The position numbers were made by a program, and so were the translations under genes. A DNA stretch of 64,000 nucleotides from Fragilariopsis cylindrus CCMP1102 (taxonomy: Eukaryota; Bacillariophyta; Bacillariophyceae; Bacillariales; Bacillariaceae), in assembly GCA_900095095.1 (NCBI GenBank), contig FMBT01000328.1:1-64000 (forward strand), given 5' to 3'. Positions 44,672-55,489 of this stretch are shown here, piece after piece. How positions within the stretch are numbered: the stretch's first letter is position 1; every line of letters starts with the position of its first letter. Under the pieces are notes generated by a model. The model had not been told where the DNA came from. It saw nothing but the letters and a program-made list of their open reading frames with translations, and did no database searches.

Positions 44672-47137
44672 ATGTTTTCTGTCAATCGCTTCGATCCGAG
44701 GAAAGAAGATCGTCGGGAAAGCACCGACAAAACTGGAAAAAGAAAGAAGACGAAGACGACGAAGAAGAAGTCTCGAAGTAACGACAGCCAAACAATCGAT
44801 GTGAATAAAAAGAAAAGAAAATATATCCAACACAACGACAACAAAGATGTGAAACTTCATAATGAAAATCAAAATGAAATGATACCAACCAAAGAAGCAA
44901 TTCCTCCAACGACGTTGGAGCGTGAGACAACTGTCGAATCAACAACCCATTTACCGGAGGCTGCCTTTCGTATTATCGCACCTGAAACGGACGGAGCAAC
45001 ATCTTCTAAGAAAAACTTGACTGGTAAAATTACGGCGGAAGCGTTTGACGATTTAGACCTCGATGATGCCTGGCTCGAGTCATCGTCTTCGTCATCGAAG
45101 AATAAAAATCGAATAGACGAAGTTGGTGGGGATGGTGATGAAGATGAAAACGACGAATCATTATCGTTGTCGTTTGATCCAACCGACGAAATTGAACGGG
45201 CCCTGGAAATGGCACGTCTTCCGATTGCCGAAGCTGCACGACGATGGGGTATGGCCGAGTTTTTAGTACGAAATCTACAATCGAATGGACATGAACACTT
45301 TTTTCCTATTCAGGCCTTAACGATTCCAGATGCGATCATTGCCGAAAGACACATGACTTCACTCCGTATAAGAGACGTTTGTTGTGCGGCACCAACGGGG
45401 TCGGGTAAAACACTTGCTTTTGTTCTGCCTGTCCTTAATGCGTTAGCCTCTCGTCGAGTACGACGACTTCGTGCGCTCGTGATATTACCGAGTCGTGACT
45501 TAGCCCAGCAGGTTTATGGAGTGTTCGACGCATATCGCAAGGGATCGAGGAATGATCTCCGGATAGGATTGGCGATCGGTCAAACTGAATTTCGTGCAGA
45601 ACAGAAGAAATTAATTCTAGGAGACGATGCCGATAGTGGCGCTGACAATAAAAGAAGTTTGAACCAGTTGAGACATTCTATGGATCCAGGAAATCTAGAG
45701 CTGTCTCTAGATGCGATGGCAAATGAATTAGAAGAATATGATGGTAACGACAAAAGTGACCAAAAAACACGGAAAGAAATACCAGCTGGAGGGATTTCCG
45801 CCGTGGATGTCTTAGTATGTACTCCTGGGAGATTGGTCGATCATCTTGACAACACCCCGGGTTTTACACTTCAACATTTGCGATGGTTGGTTATCGATGA
45901 GGCCGATCGGTTGTTAAGTCAATCCTATCACGGGTGGATTCAACGAGTTTTGGACTGCGTACATGCACCACCAACTCAGTCAATGGATAGTAAAGACAAC
46001 AGCACAGATAAAATCTATAGCGACGGTGGATCTAATAGGATTGCTATTGATCCTGTGACGTACCGCCGATCTGAACAAGATGCTTTTGTCACAACGACGG
46101 AGGAAGGAACTTCTTCCGAATCACCATCCGACATTTGTCAACGGGTTCAACTTCGAAAGCTTCTTTATTCTGCTACACTTACCAAAGATCCACAAAAGCT
46201 ATCTTCTCTCCGACTGATTAATCCAAAATACTTCAATGCGCATGATCTTAAGCGACGTAGTTCCACGGGAGTCAATGATAGTAGGGATATTGGCAATATG
46301 AATGGTAATAACCTCGAAAATTCTCTCTATCGAATGCCCGAACAGTTAAAGGAATGTACAGTCGAATGTACTGCAGAACAAAAACCTATCGTTCTTCTGG
46401 CGTTATTACTAGAACGGTTGAAAGAATACGAAGAATCTTCCATATCGTCTCCAAATAGAAAGAAAAAGAAGAATATCATCGTCGTTTTCACCTCCAGTCT
46501 GGAAGCGACACACCGACTTACACGACTACTCCAACTATTATTCGCAGCTGGTAATTATGGAACCCCACCAGTTGAATTTTCAAGTAATCTTAATCAAAAT
46601 CAACGATCGATGCTGATGAAACGTTGCAACGACGAAAATGATCGATCCGTTTCCGTTTTAATATGTTCCGACGGTATGTCTCGGGGAATGGATCTTGCTT
46701 CTGTTGTAGCAGTGATTCATTACGATGTACCCGGTATGGCGAAAACGTACGTACATCGATGTGGACGTACCGCTCGTGCCGGACAGGATGGTACTGCCAT
46801 TGCCATTTTGAAGGGTAAAGGCCAAGCAGGACAATTTGCGAAACTTCGCCGATTGATTGCACTACCAGAAAGAGTAACGAAGACATCCGTCAAGACGTCT
46901 TTGGTGCGTTGTGTTATTCCACTCTATCGTCAGTGTGTCTCTTGTCTTAAAGAAGTCCTGGCGGCTGAGGATCGTAACGAACTCAAATCGACAAGTCCGG
47001 ACTTGACTCAATGGTTACCATCGTCGGTACGGGACCGGCAGCCGCAACAAAACAGCGAAGACGATCTTTCTAGTGACAGTGACTCAAGTAGTGACATCAG
47101 TAGTGCAACCAGCATGAGTTTAAGTAGTACTACCTAG
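44672..47137 (+). CDS. DDX51: DEAD-box RNA helicase, DDX51/Dbp6 type
   Basis: 821 residues, single exon; ATG at 44672 (an in-frame GTG lies just before it). All DEAD-box motifs are present: Q-like FFPIQALTIPDAI, I APTGSGKT (about 240), Ia LPSRDLAQQV, Ib CTPGRLVDHL, II VIDEADRLL (about 407), III YSATL (about 499), IV VVFTSS, V CSDGMSRGMDL and VI HRCGRTARAG (about 694). The long insert between Ia and Ib, the SRDLAQQV variant and YDVPGMAKTYVHRCGR point to DDX51/Dbp6, a nucleolar helicase for early 60S subunit assembly. The N-terminal 170 residues are Lys/Arg- then Ser/Asp-rich and lack motifs; the C-terminus is a Ser/Asp-rich tail. It shares a pathway with NOC2 about 8 kb upstream. Confidence 0.92.
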   Translation: MFSVNRFDPRKEDRRESTDKTGKRKKTKTTKKKSRSNDSQTIDVNKKKRKYIQHNDNKDVKLHNENQNEMIPTKEAIPPTTLERETTVESTTHLPEAAFRIIAPETDGATSSKKNLTGKITAEAFDDLDLDDAWLESSSSSSKNKNRIDEVGGDGDEDENDESLSLSFDPTDEIERALEMARLPIAEAARRWGMAEFLVRNLQSNGHEHFFPIQALTIPDAIIAERHMTSLRIRDVCCAAPTGSGKTLAFVLPVLNALASRRVRRLRALVILPSRDLAQQVYGVFDAYRKGSRNDLRIGLAIGQTEFRAEQKKLILGDDADSGADNKRSLNQLRHSMDPGNLELSLDAMANELEEYDGNDKSDQKTRKEIPAGGISAVDVLVCTPGRLVDHLDNTPGFTLQHLRWLVIDEADRLLSQSYHGWIQRVLDCVHAPPTQSMDSKDNSTDKIYSDGGSNRIAIDPVTYRRSEQDAFVTTTEEGTSSESPSDICQRVQLRKLLYSATLTKDPQKLSSLRLINPKYFNAHDLKRRSSTGVNDSRDIGNMNGNNLENSLYRMPEQLKECTVECTAEQKPIVLLALLLERLKEYEESSISSPNRKKKKNIIVVFTSSLEATHRLTRLLQLLFAAGNYGTPPVEFSSNLNQNQRSMLMKRCNDENDRSVSVLICSDGMSRGMDLASVVAVIHYDVPGMAKTYVHRCGRTARAGQDGTAIAILKGKGQAGQFAKLRRLIALPERVTKTSVKTSLVRCVIPLYRQCVSCLKEVLAAEDRNELKSTSPDLTQWLPSSVRDRQPQQNSEDDLSSDSDSSSDISSATSMSLSSTT

Positions 47138-47372
47138 TTAGCACATAATTATAAGTCGTAGATTATCTATTTTGATACAAAACCGATTCGATTATATAGA
47201 ATATTAAGAGGAAGTAACCATATGTAGGCATTAGAATAGTAAATACCAGTAGTGTGGGACATGAGGTCGTTGCGTTGATCTCGTACTCCCATCACATCTT
47301 TTTTGTTGTATATATACATAGTACAGTCACCGGTCGTATTTTGTTTTCTTCCCTCTCTCTCTCTTTAGAACT

Positions 47373-48789
47373 TTAAATCTCCTCGTCGAAGGCGACATCC
47401 AAAGGCAAGCGCATGTATTCTGTAGAATCGAATATACGGATATTCCCATCACCACCACAACATTTCTCTAACTGTTTCCTTGCGTGCGCTTTACCCCCGA
47501 CATCGTCGACGATCTGTTGTAGTCCTTTGTCTCCAACACAAAAACATACTTTCCGCTTTGTGACGGGATCTACAAATGGTTTAACAACAGCATAAAAGGA
47601 TCGAAAAACAAAAGGAGGGTTGCATATATATGCTCGATACATTCTTTCACAATAATGACGTTGTAATATATCTAATGTCTGTCTACTTGTGGATATGGGT
47701 GGGCTCTTCGAAATTGTAAATCCCTCATAATCGATTACTAAACATATCTTTGAAAATCCATTTTTGAGACTACACCGCACAGCCTTTTCGATTTGAAAAA
47801 CTAAATGGCGCATATTATTCTTTTCACTATTAGTATTTTCATTCCCTGGTCGCATATACATAAACGCCTGATATATCAATGTAGTGAATCAATTAATTTT
47901 TTGTCAGACACTACTTGTTCCTTGCAAAAATCAATTCAAGCTGTAAAAAGTATCGTCAGAACTTACCCTTCCATCTTTATCGTAACTACGTACGTAAATT
48001 TTACCTGTCTCGTTTTCCTTTCGAAGGATAGTTGCTAGGTCCGTCGACGTAACTATTGATTCCCCATCGTTGCCACCATCATCTTCATCTTCATTATTTT
48101 CTAATGATCGAACGATCTTATCAACTTCGAATTCTTTTCTCCATTGCAAGGTCAGTTTAATTGCATTGATAGCAGCAGAAATATCTCCCTAAAAAACGAG
48201 TACAAATCATAGTCACAATGAGTACAAGATGAAAAATAAGAACCTAAACTCAAGAGAGAGAGAGAGAGTTGCGTGATCAATGAATGGAGGAATGAATGGC
48301 GTGATAAATGTACGTACCTTCTCGGCGCGATAGTGACGCAATGGCATAAATTCATCGGGTATTGCGCTTTGTTCGTTAGGTGTTAGTGCCTGTAGTATAA
48401 GTTTTGATCCTTCTTGTTCCAAAACATTGTGATAACTTAAGTCTGTGGTCGTATCAAATACGATATTTCCGTCATCTTCCTTCTCGTCTTCGTCCGTCGT
48501 CGCCAATGCTGTCGCTGTCACTGCCGCTCGTCGTCGATAATGTTGTCAATGTTTTCGAGTGAGCCGATGTTGCTGTTGCTGTTGCTGTCGTCGTCGAGGG
48601 GTGTTGTCGCCAGGTTGAGGTAAAGGCTCGAAATCGCACGACGAACGATTCATGCTGTCCATTATCGTGATCATGATCATGATCATCGTGATCATTTATA
48701 GTTGATGACATCCTTTCCATTGTTCCCGTACCAAGCGACCTGATGGAAGATGGCGACGGCGGAATCTCCTTCTGTTTACTTGCCACCAT
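47373..48789 (-). CDS. CRAL-TRIO (Sec14-like) lipid-binding protein; N-terminus uncertain
   Basis: Secure exons: 47373-47867, 47967-48188, and one ending at 48318, all phase 0 with GT-AG introns of 99 and 129 nt. Spliced reading gives LRHYRAEKGDISAAINAIKLTLQWRKEF (CRAL-TRIO N helix type) and YVRSYDKDGRAFMYMRPGNENT. It continues through ICLVIDYEGFTISKSPP, RHYCERMYRAYICNPPFVFRSFYAVVKPFVDPVTKRKV. This is the lipid-pocket domain of Sec14-like phosphatidylinositol or retinoid carriers. Upstream of 48521 the coding frame is closed. An overlapping frame from an ATG at 48789 is open (EMVASKQKEIPPSPSSIRSL), needing a frame change equal to two single-base deletions, or a missed intron. The 5' exon is therefore provisional. 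Confidence 0.8.
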
Positions 48790-49228
48790 TTCAGAAGTCG
48801 TAATCAGTTGCGACTGTTGAGAGCGAAGGTTCAAGGTAGTGTGTGTGTGTGTGTGTGTGTGTATTTTTCAGAATTCGATTCGGAATGAAAATAGCCCGTG
48901 ATCAAATCCAGTCCCGTACATTGCCCTCTTGCATAATTGAGATCGCCCTTTACGGACTTTCTCACTTCTCTCCTAATTTAGATCCATGGTTAAACTAAGT
49001 CACTCATGATAAAACATAGTAGCAGTCATCAAAAATGCTAGAGTTTTTTTTTTTTTTCAAAGATTTTTTTTCCAAGGAAAAAGTTTCAGCTGAGATTTGT
49101 TTTGTTTAATGAGCAATGGATGAAGTTTTTGAAAACATTAATAGGGCTACAACGACACAAACGGTAAGTTCTGCTTATAATATCAACCTGTACTATTGCT
49201 TATATACAATGAACAGACAAGAACGAAA
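48790..49228. other. Intergenic with (GT)n and a shared 22-bp motif
   Basis: Includes a (GT)n tract at about 48838-48862 and a motif CCGTGATCAAATCCAGTCCC at 48896-48915 that recurs near 58447. There is also a poly-T tract near 49045-49058. No gene is supported. Confidence 0.6.
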
Positions 49229-50366
49229 CTAGAATGAATGGATTTTTTCGAATAATAGTACAACAACTACTACTACTGCGTTCGAACGGGTAGGATAGAA
49301 TAATTTTTCTTTAAATGAGTTTTTAAACTCGTCCAACCTGTAGAACTTCAAAACGTCGTAATAGTTTTCCATCGTATAATTTCCCAACACGATCGTCACC
49401 CATTGTTTTTGCTGCACCTCGAAAGAAGTCTCGTTGTGCATTAAGACAGTTTTAGCAGCTACTGCCCCCGCATTGAAGTCATTGTCATTGTCATTGTCAG
49501 CTGGACGTCCCACAGAGTATGTTGGAATATCTTCTAATTCACGAAAGAATTTTAATGTATCGTCATCCCACATGATCTGTCCGAAAACAGTACTTGTTGC
49601 ATCAAGAGATGGAGTAGACCGCGTCGTTATACCGAATTTGGTAAATTATTTAAATTTCTGTGAGTAAGCAAGCCTTTCGTAGAATGAGACAATTTAGTAG
49701 TAGTGGCAGGAGTAGTGCTACTTTTTTCGATCCACAAATTGGCCGGAAGTATTCGACTCCCATATGTAAGAGCGGTCGACCCCGCAACATCCTTTACTCG
49801 AAGACTAGAAATAGATCCGGCCATTAACAAACCAGTCTCTTGATCCAATGCCGGGAAATTAGATCTTCCATAGGAAGGATATGGATTATCAATATCAATA
49901 TTATTAAAGTCGGTTGTTGTTGGATCTTCGATATAGCTCAAGAATTTTTAACATGGTTTGGTACCAGCTTCCCATACAAGCCGATTGTTATTCTTTGAAA
50001 TAATACCCTATTTTCAAAAGTATCAGGTAGGTCGTCTCGTATATACGTTGATCCATCACTGCGAGATATCCTGACATCCATAAATACTTTATCGGTGATT
50101 TCAACATTTTCTGGCATCAAAGGAAGTACTCCGAAACTAGTACTGCTACCACCGCTACTGCTACTACTACTTGTACCTACTGGAGATAATTCATCATTTA
50201 GTGTTGATGATGATATTGCCAACGAAGAGAAATATTCGAGACATGTTCGACGGTCTAAACTCAACGATTGCACGTATTGCACGTTACTGTTCGGATTAAG
50301 AAAAATGATGACCACCGTAAACAAACTAATAAAGTGTGGTAGATGGTTGAAGTATGTTGCTATCAT
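49229..50366 (-). CDS. Cyclophilin-like protein, likely plastid lumen
   Basis: The ATG at 50366 starts a signal peptide (FISLFTVVIIFLNP), followed by a short segment and a twin-arginine stretch (SLDRRTCLEYFSSLAISSS), as seen in Tat-routed thylakoid-lumen precursors. The domain reads EITDKVFMDVRIS, FQRITIGLYGKLVPNHVKNF, KGLLTHRNLNNLPN, FGITTRSTPSLDATSTVFGQ. This resembles the divergent cyclophilin-type peptidyl-prolyl isomerase fold; the catalytic Arg/Phe set is not obvious, so activity is doubtful. Two one-base deletions, both T3 to T2 on the coding strand (near 49943 and 49634), break the frame; adding both gives 379 residues exactly. The C-terminus (Val run, then EKIHSF) looks odd and may be affected by further error. 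Confidence 0.75.
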
Positions 50367-50803
50367 TGTTCAGTACTGTATGTATTTCTCGATCTGTTCT
50401 CTTTATGTTGATTCAATCGTAGATGATTGATGATTGAGGATTATTCGTGGAAAATAGAAAATAACATCCCATCTGCATGGAATAGTGAATGGAAAGAACA
50501 AATAAATGAGCTGATGTGATCGGATGCTTCTGCAAGGGGGGAAGGGAGGGAGGGGGCACAGCCTCCCCCTTCCATAACAACGAAAGGAGTTCTGAATATG
50601 GTTACGGGACTGGATTAATCCACGAATTGTGGTTCATAAAATATACTGACAACTGCCTTTATATAGCATTATTTGTAACTTCGAAACTGACCTCTAAATT
50701 GAAGATATGAGTACTGTTTAGAGAAAAAAAATGTGGTATGTAATATATTTCTAGTAGAATGTGAAGAACGATTTCGGTTAGCTAGTTGGTATGTTTCCTT
50801 CTT
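50367..50803. other. Intergenic region
   Basis: 5' flank of the cyclophilin-like gene and 3' flank of the LRR gene. A G-rich patch (GGGGGGAAGGGAGGGAGG-like) is at about 50536-50556. The 64-codon frame at 50516-50710 has no features. Confidence 0.55.
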
Positions 50804-52312
50804 CTAGGAGCTTTTCCTACTAAGAATAGTAGATTTAGTATTATTATTCTCCTCTTGAATACACATTATATGTTGCAAGACCGCTCCATGACGAATTAGA
50901 TAAAATAATCCGTCGTGATTCCTCATTTCTTTACCGTATCGAAAATCTTTTCCATATATATGATTTGATTTTTTGTAGGATCTTTCTAAAATAATCGGCC
51001 ATAAACTAATCGGAATTCGTGGCTGCTTATTATTATTACTATTATAATTATTGCCATCATGATCATCATGATCATCATCAATATTACCTTCTACAAGTCT
51101 CCGACCTGCATGATTGATTCTTAATAAATACTCTATATCGGGATGGTATTGGTTTATACAACACGCACCGAGATTACATATTCCTTTGAATGTACGAAGA
51201 ATTGTCATTAATGCATCTCTTTCCATTGGATCCGTTTGGGATCTTTCTAAAATAGGATTACGATGAAGATCCAAACAACGGAGTGTGACAGAGCGTTGTT
51301 GTGCTTGCTGCTGCTGCTGCTGCTGCTGATGTTCTTTTTCTTCATCATCATCTTCAATACACCTCTTATTACCTGTTGTTGTTCGTTTAATTCTAGCAGC
51401 GATTCTTTGTACGGTATGGATTTGATTACTCCATAAATCAAGGGTAGTTAATTTAGAAGCTTCCGGTAAAATATGGAACAAGATTGTTTCAAGATGTCTC
51501 TCATTAAATTCTGTACAATAATTGAAACTAATATTATGTAGATTCTTATTTAGAAATGATACACCTTGTTGTTGTTGTTGTTGTTTCTGTTTATGCTGTT
51601 GTTGTATAATATCATTCAGTACGCTATCAATTATATGTTCCCCTTCGTAACTACCAAATTTAATGCATTCTAAATTTGGTAGAAAATCAAACAAATGATA
51701 ATTATTGTTATCATCTTCTTCTTCTTCTCCTCCTCCCCCATTACTACTACTTGTATGCTGCTGTTGTTGTTGTTGTTGCCGTTGCTGCAAGTATGTGTAT
51801 TGTAGATCAAGTCTTTTCAAGTGGTAACAACTACTATTTATCATATTCGTCGTCGTCGATGATGATGATGATATCGATCCACATAAGGATAAGTCAAGAC
51901 TTTCCAACATTTCTAAACGACAGATAATATCTAACGGTAGCTCCCATTGATTGTTGTTATTGTTGTTGTTTTCGTTTCCTTGTGTTTCGTTATTATTATT
52001 ATTACTTGATGTATCGCGTGCTAAAACGAGTCTTGTTATTTTCTTTGTCTCTTCATTTACTTCAAATTGAGTTGCATTCTCGAAATCAATAGTACCAGTA
52101 TCAGTATCAGTATCATTATCATTAACAGTAGCAGCAGTAGTAGCTAGATTGATCAATCCGGCTTTTACCATACCGGACACCGTAATAACAGCATCTACGA
52201 TGTCAACGTCATGGAACGGAATGATGTGTTCCATTACATACTGTAGAATAATACTGTTACTTCGGATTGCGACACTGTTGTCGTTGTTGTTGTTATTGTT
52301 GATATCGGTCAT
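50804..52312 (-). CDS. Leucine-rich-repeat protein of a diatom-type family
   Basis: 502 residues from the ATG at 52312 (the codon at 52330 is TTG). After an Asn-rich start, LRR-type segments appear: LPLDIICRLEMLESLDLSLCG, LKRLDLQYTYL, LPNLECIKFGSYEG, LHNISFNYCTEF, LTTLDLWSNQI and LRCLDLHRNPI. They are separated by Gln, Ser and Asp/Glu runs. The C-terminal part (ISLWPIILERSYKKS...YGKEMRNHDGLFYLIRHGAVLQ) is, from memory, a tail found after the LRRs of many diatom proteins. Function is unknown; such LRRs usually bind proteins. No signal peptide or membrane segment. Intronless. Confidence 0.8.
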   Translation of the reverse strand: MTDINNNNNNDNSVAIRSNSIILQYVMEHIIPFHDVDIVDAVITVSGMVKAGLINLATTAATVNDNDTDTDTGTIDFENATQFEVNEETKKITRLVLARDTSSNNNNNETQGNENNNNNNNQWELPLDIICRLEMLESLDLSLCGSISSSSSTTTNMINSSCYHLKRLDLQYTYLQQRQQQQQQQHTSSSNGGGGEEEEDDNNNYHLFDFLPNLECIKFGSYEGEHIIDSVLNDIIQQQHKQKQQQQQQGVSFLNKNLHNISFNYCTEFNERHLETILFHILPEASKLTTLDLWSNQIHTVQRIAARIKRTTTGNKRCIEDDDEEKEHQQQQQQQQAQQRSVTLRCLDLHRNPILERSQTDPMERDALMTILRTFKGICNLGACCINQYHPDIEYLLRINHAGRRLVEGNIDDDHDDHDGNNYNSNNNKQPRIPISLWPIILERSYKKSNHIYGKDFRYGKEMRNHDGLFYLIRHGAVLQHIMCIQEENNNTKSTILSRKSS

Positions 52313-53092
52313 GGTGATAGAAAGTGGCAATGTTTCTTGACGATCAACCCAAAAATAAATACCAATAGTGTCCTAAGATTAGTATAGTACAAACGGAAAA
52401 ATGAATAAGTTGTCTCGTCTCGTCGACTTATTTAAGACTAGCTACAGTACGTGTAGACTCGACTCGACTCGACTTCTGCTCACAATCGAAAATCAGTTTA
52501 TTGGCAACTTCACGTCACTTTTATTTCCAAAGCTGAACAAGAATCCAGGAATGACCACGCAATGGGATGATAATAAATGCAAAAACAGAGCAGTTCGTTG
52601 TTCTTTCACCTCGAAAACGGAAGCTGATAGCTGATCAATCCTTCGAATTTGGAAATTAATATCGATTAACATCGTATTATCATACTAGTCATAGCTATAT
52701 CGATCGTACATGTCAAAAAATGATCCTATTTTTTTTCTTATTTTTGTTAGTTATGCACGATTGACGGTCGTGTTGTCGTGCATTGCAGATAAAGGAGCAA
52801 AAATTAATGCCGAATAATTCATTACCCCTGCCCTCAATGTGCACCCAAATGAACCGATCCCCCAAAATGCATCACGACCGACATTAAACCGCAATGACGC
52901 TCTCATATTGATGGTAGACGACGGGAAAATAATATTGTGTGTACTGAGTACAGTAACACAAACCACACCATAACATCAATAACACCAAAGGTCGAGACAG
53001 ACAACAACAACAAGACAACAACAACAACAACAACACTGCACGATACGATACGGCGACACGATACACACCGCGAAAAATAAAAAAAATAAAAA
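52313..53092. promoter_or_regulatory. Shared upstream region of a divergent LRR / ARM-like pair
   Basis: 780 bp between divergent starts. The last 130 bp before the plus-strand ATG are A/C-rich (repeated AACAACAAC), a typical low-structure leader. Two short CTCGACTCGA-type tandem units are near 52420-52475. No specific factor site is assigned. Confidence 0.5.
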
Positions 53093-53823
53093 ATGACCAC
53101 TCCACCACTACAACTTGTACCTGATGACGCTATTGAATCGATTGAAAAAGCAGAAGAAGATGATGATCTGAAAACAATTTTTGATATAATTAATTTCATT
53201 TCTTCAGATATGGGTGATCCTGATGATGACGATGATGACGATGATGGCAATGATGACTGGGTGGAAGCAACAGAAGCATCATTAGATGCATTTTACAGAA
53301 TGGTTAAAAGTGGTATTAAATTACGACGACGACGGATACGGATACGGCTACGGATCCTACTACAGATACCGCAGATATAGATGCTGTTGTTCCATACTAC
53401 ACACTTTTGAATCCAATTTTTGCTATATTAAATGGATGGAGGAAAGAAGAGGCTATTGTTGAGGTGGCATTAGGATGTATTGTTGCTATTACAACTAAAA
53501 TGATTGATCAACAAGAAACAGAAATGGAAATGGAAGAAAGTGTTAATACAGTTGATATAATTGATCTTATTGTTGTTAAGATTATGCAACAATTATATAA
53601 AGATGAATCAACTATACAAGAACAGGCATGTTTAGCAATAGAAGGATTAGTTTTATCACCATATTATTCGAGGAATGTTGATTTTAAAGATCAATTACAG
53701 TATCATATCGATGAAAATATTATCCAAACAGAATTAAAGTTAGCACGTGATGAACGGATTACAAATGAACGTAACAAATCATATCCCGGTCGTGTTGCTA
53801 ATGCATTAAAAATTACTTTATAA
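53093..53823 (+). CDS. Armadillo-like repeat protein
   Basis: One gene broken by one missing base near 53321: the first frame ends in an Arg run (LRRRRIRIR), while the shifted frame reads TTTTDTDTATDPTTDTADI and continues into LLNPIFAILNGWRKEEAIVEVALGCIVAI. Restoring it gives 243 residues. Helical blocks NPIFAILNGW, EAIVEVALGCIVAITTK, DLIVVKIMQQLYKDESTIQEQACLAIEGL and the final ARDERITNERNK...RVANAL resemble the ARM-type repeats of diatom proteins. In those, 'VQE-AC-AL--L' blocks alternate with gly-gly-ile helices. Asp-rich insert at about 42-52. Likely a small scaffold; partner unknown. Confidence 0.7.
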
Positions 53824-54302
53824 AATATTGTAAAAGAAAGGAAGAAAGTCATCTAAAAATCAATTCATACCAAAATTGAATTTATATTATGATGTATTGT
53901 GTTTACAGAATATTCAAATATTCGAACTGAATTTTCCTTTGAATACTTGTATAAGTCTGTATGTCATGTGACAAACTGATGATATACTCAAACTATTAAC
54001 ATTCTCAAAAGAACAATACCACTACCTATATGAATGTGTATCACCGGATGATCATACCGATGGGCATTATAATAACAACCCTATCTAGTGGTCGTATATA
54101 TAGGACTCTACGGTTTCGGTACTAACCTAACGTAAAAGGAAAATAAATGCCAGTCGAATTATCGATAGGATTGAATAAATAGTAAAATAGTAAGATTAAA
54201 AGTAGTCGCATTCTCCGTCCTTGTTATCTATTACTAATTAGCCCTACTACTAACTGTATGTATACTCAAATTGCTATTGCAGCTATATCTCTACTTTTCT
54301 AA
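53824..54302. other. Intergenic, convergent gene ends
   Basis: 3' flanks of the ARM-like and BTB-like genes. AT-rich; no open frame with protein features. Confidence 0.6.
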
Positions 54303-55489
54303 TCATACGACATATTCCGTTGAGCACCATTCGGCATGTGTCATTTGTAGTCGAGGTTCATTGTTGTTGTTGATGACGCCACCCAATATAGAACGAAGAA
54401 TCTTCTTCGTGGAACGTCGTTTACTGTTACTGTTGTTGTTAGTCAGAACAATATTTCGTTTATTACTGTCATCGACGTTATTAATAATGGGAGTAAAAGA
54501 ATCGTTGATAGTGGGGATTGTTGTTTGCTGTTGCTGTCCGTTAAAAAGGTTCTCAGTTGTTAACGATGATGATTTTTCTGGAATATCAATGCCATAGTTG
54601 TATGTTGTTATAGGTACAGTATAAGTAGTATCATTGTATTGCGACAGCTTGATTAGAGCAGCATTACTTTTTTCACGTAACGATATTTTTTGGAATGTAT
54701 TTATATTTGTTTTTGTTCCTGTTTTTGTTGTCGTCGCCGTCGTTGGTACATTAATATTATCATTTTCATCTTGTATGAATGGTAGATCTGAAGACGACGA
54801 TTGAAAAGACAATTTTGAGATCGATCCATCATCTATAATCTTTGTCGTAAATGTATCTATTTGAGATGGAATAGACGTCTTATTATTGTTGTTACTTGTT
54901 GTATTTGTATTACTGGTAGTAACATTATTATAAGTACTAGGTGTAGTCGTCAAGGTATTCGATTGTCGTGATGATGATGATGACGATGATGGCGGAGTAG
55001 TAATATTGCTGGATCGTGAGGTAAATGATGATGAAAGTCTAGTCAAACTTCGTTTTAAAAATAATGTTTGGAAGATGATGATGATAACGAGGATGATGAT
55101 AATGATGACGACAACGACAATTCCCTTAAAATTGATTCCGCATGATTTATTAATGGCTTAACCTTAATTTGATCTAACGGTTGAACAAATTCAATCAATT
55201 TTTCCGCCTTTCGATACGATAATTTGTTTTTATCTGGTAAATTTCCTGAAAGAAAAAATTGTAAAACGTATTCAAAAATATCAGGATTTGCATGGTGCTT
55301 TAGTTGAAATACGACGACATCATTCTCCTCCTTCCCGTTTTTCTGCTTATGCTTATTGCTTGTTGATGGTGATTTTGATTTCCTATTTTTCTTCTTCCAA
55401 TGCAGATCTTTGATATGTTGGAACAAAGAAGGAACGATACAAAATCGACTTCCTGACACTTCTACACTGATCATGGTTAATTGACTCAT
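54303..55489 (-). CDS. BTB/POZ-like domain protein with low-complexity tail
   Basis: The ATG at 55489 starts MSQLTMISVEVSGSRF, then SLFQHIKDLHWKKK, a Lys/Ser insert, VVFQLKHHANPDIFEYVLQFFLSGNLPD, RKAEKLIEFVQPLDQIKVKPLINHAE. This matches the potassium-channel-tetramerisation style of BTB domain (beta start, ANP--FEYVLQF-L-G-LP, helix pair). Residues 145 onward are Ser/Thr/Asn-rich with RSTKKILRSIL and a C-terminal AEWCSTEYVV. The frame breaks once near 55055 by a one-base deletion, probably in a T run; with it the length is 395 residues exactly. It may act as an adaptor for oligomers or a ubiquitin ligase, which is inferred from the family. Confidence 0.7.

Noticed and set aside
52884-53250. 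Minus-strand Ser/Leu-rich frames opposite the ARM-like gene start
   Set aside because: Antisense of GAT and CAA repeats; the plus-strand frame has the helical blocks.
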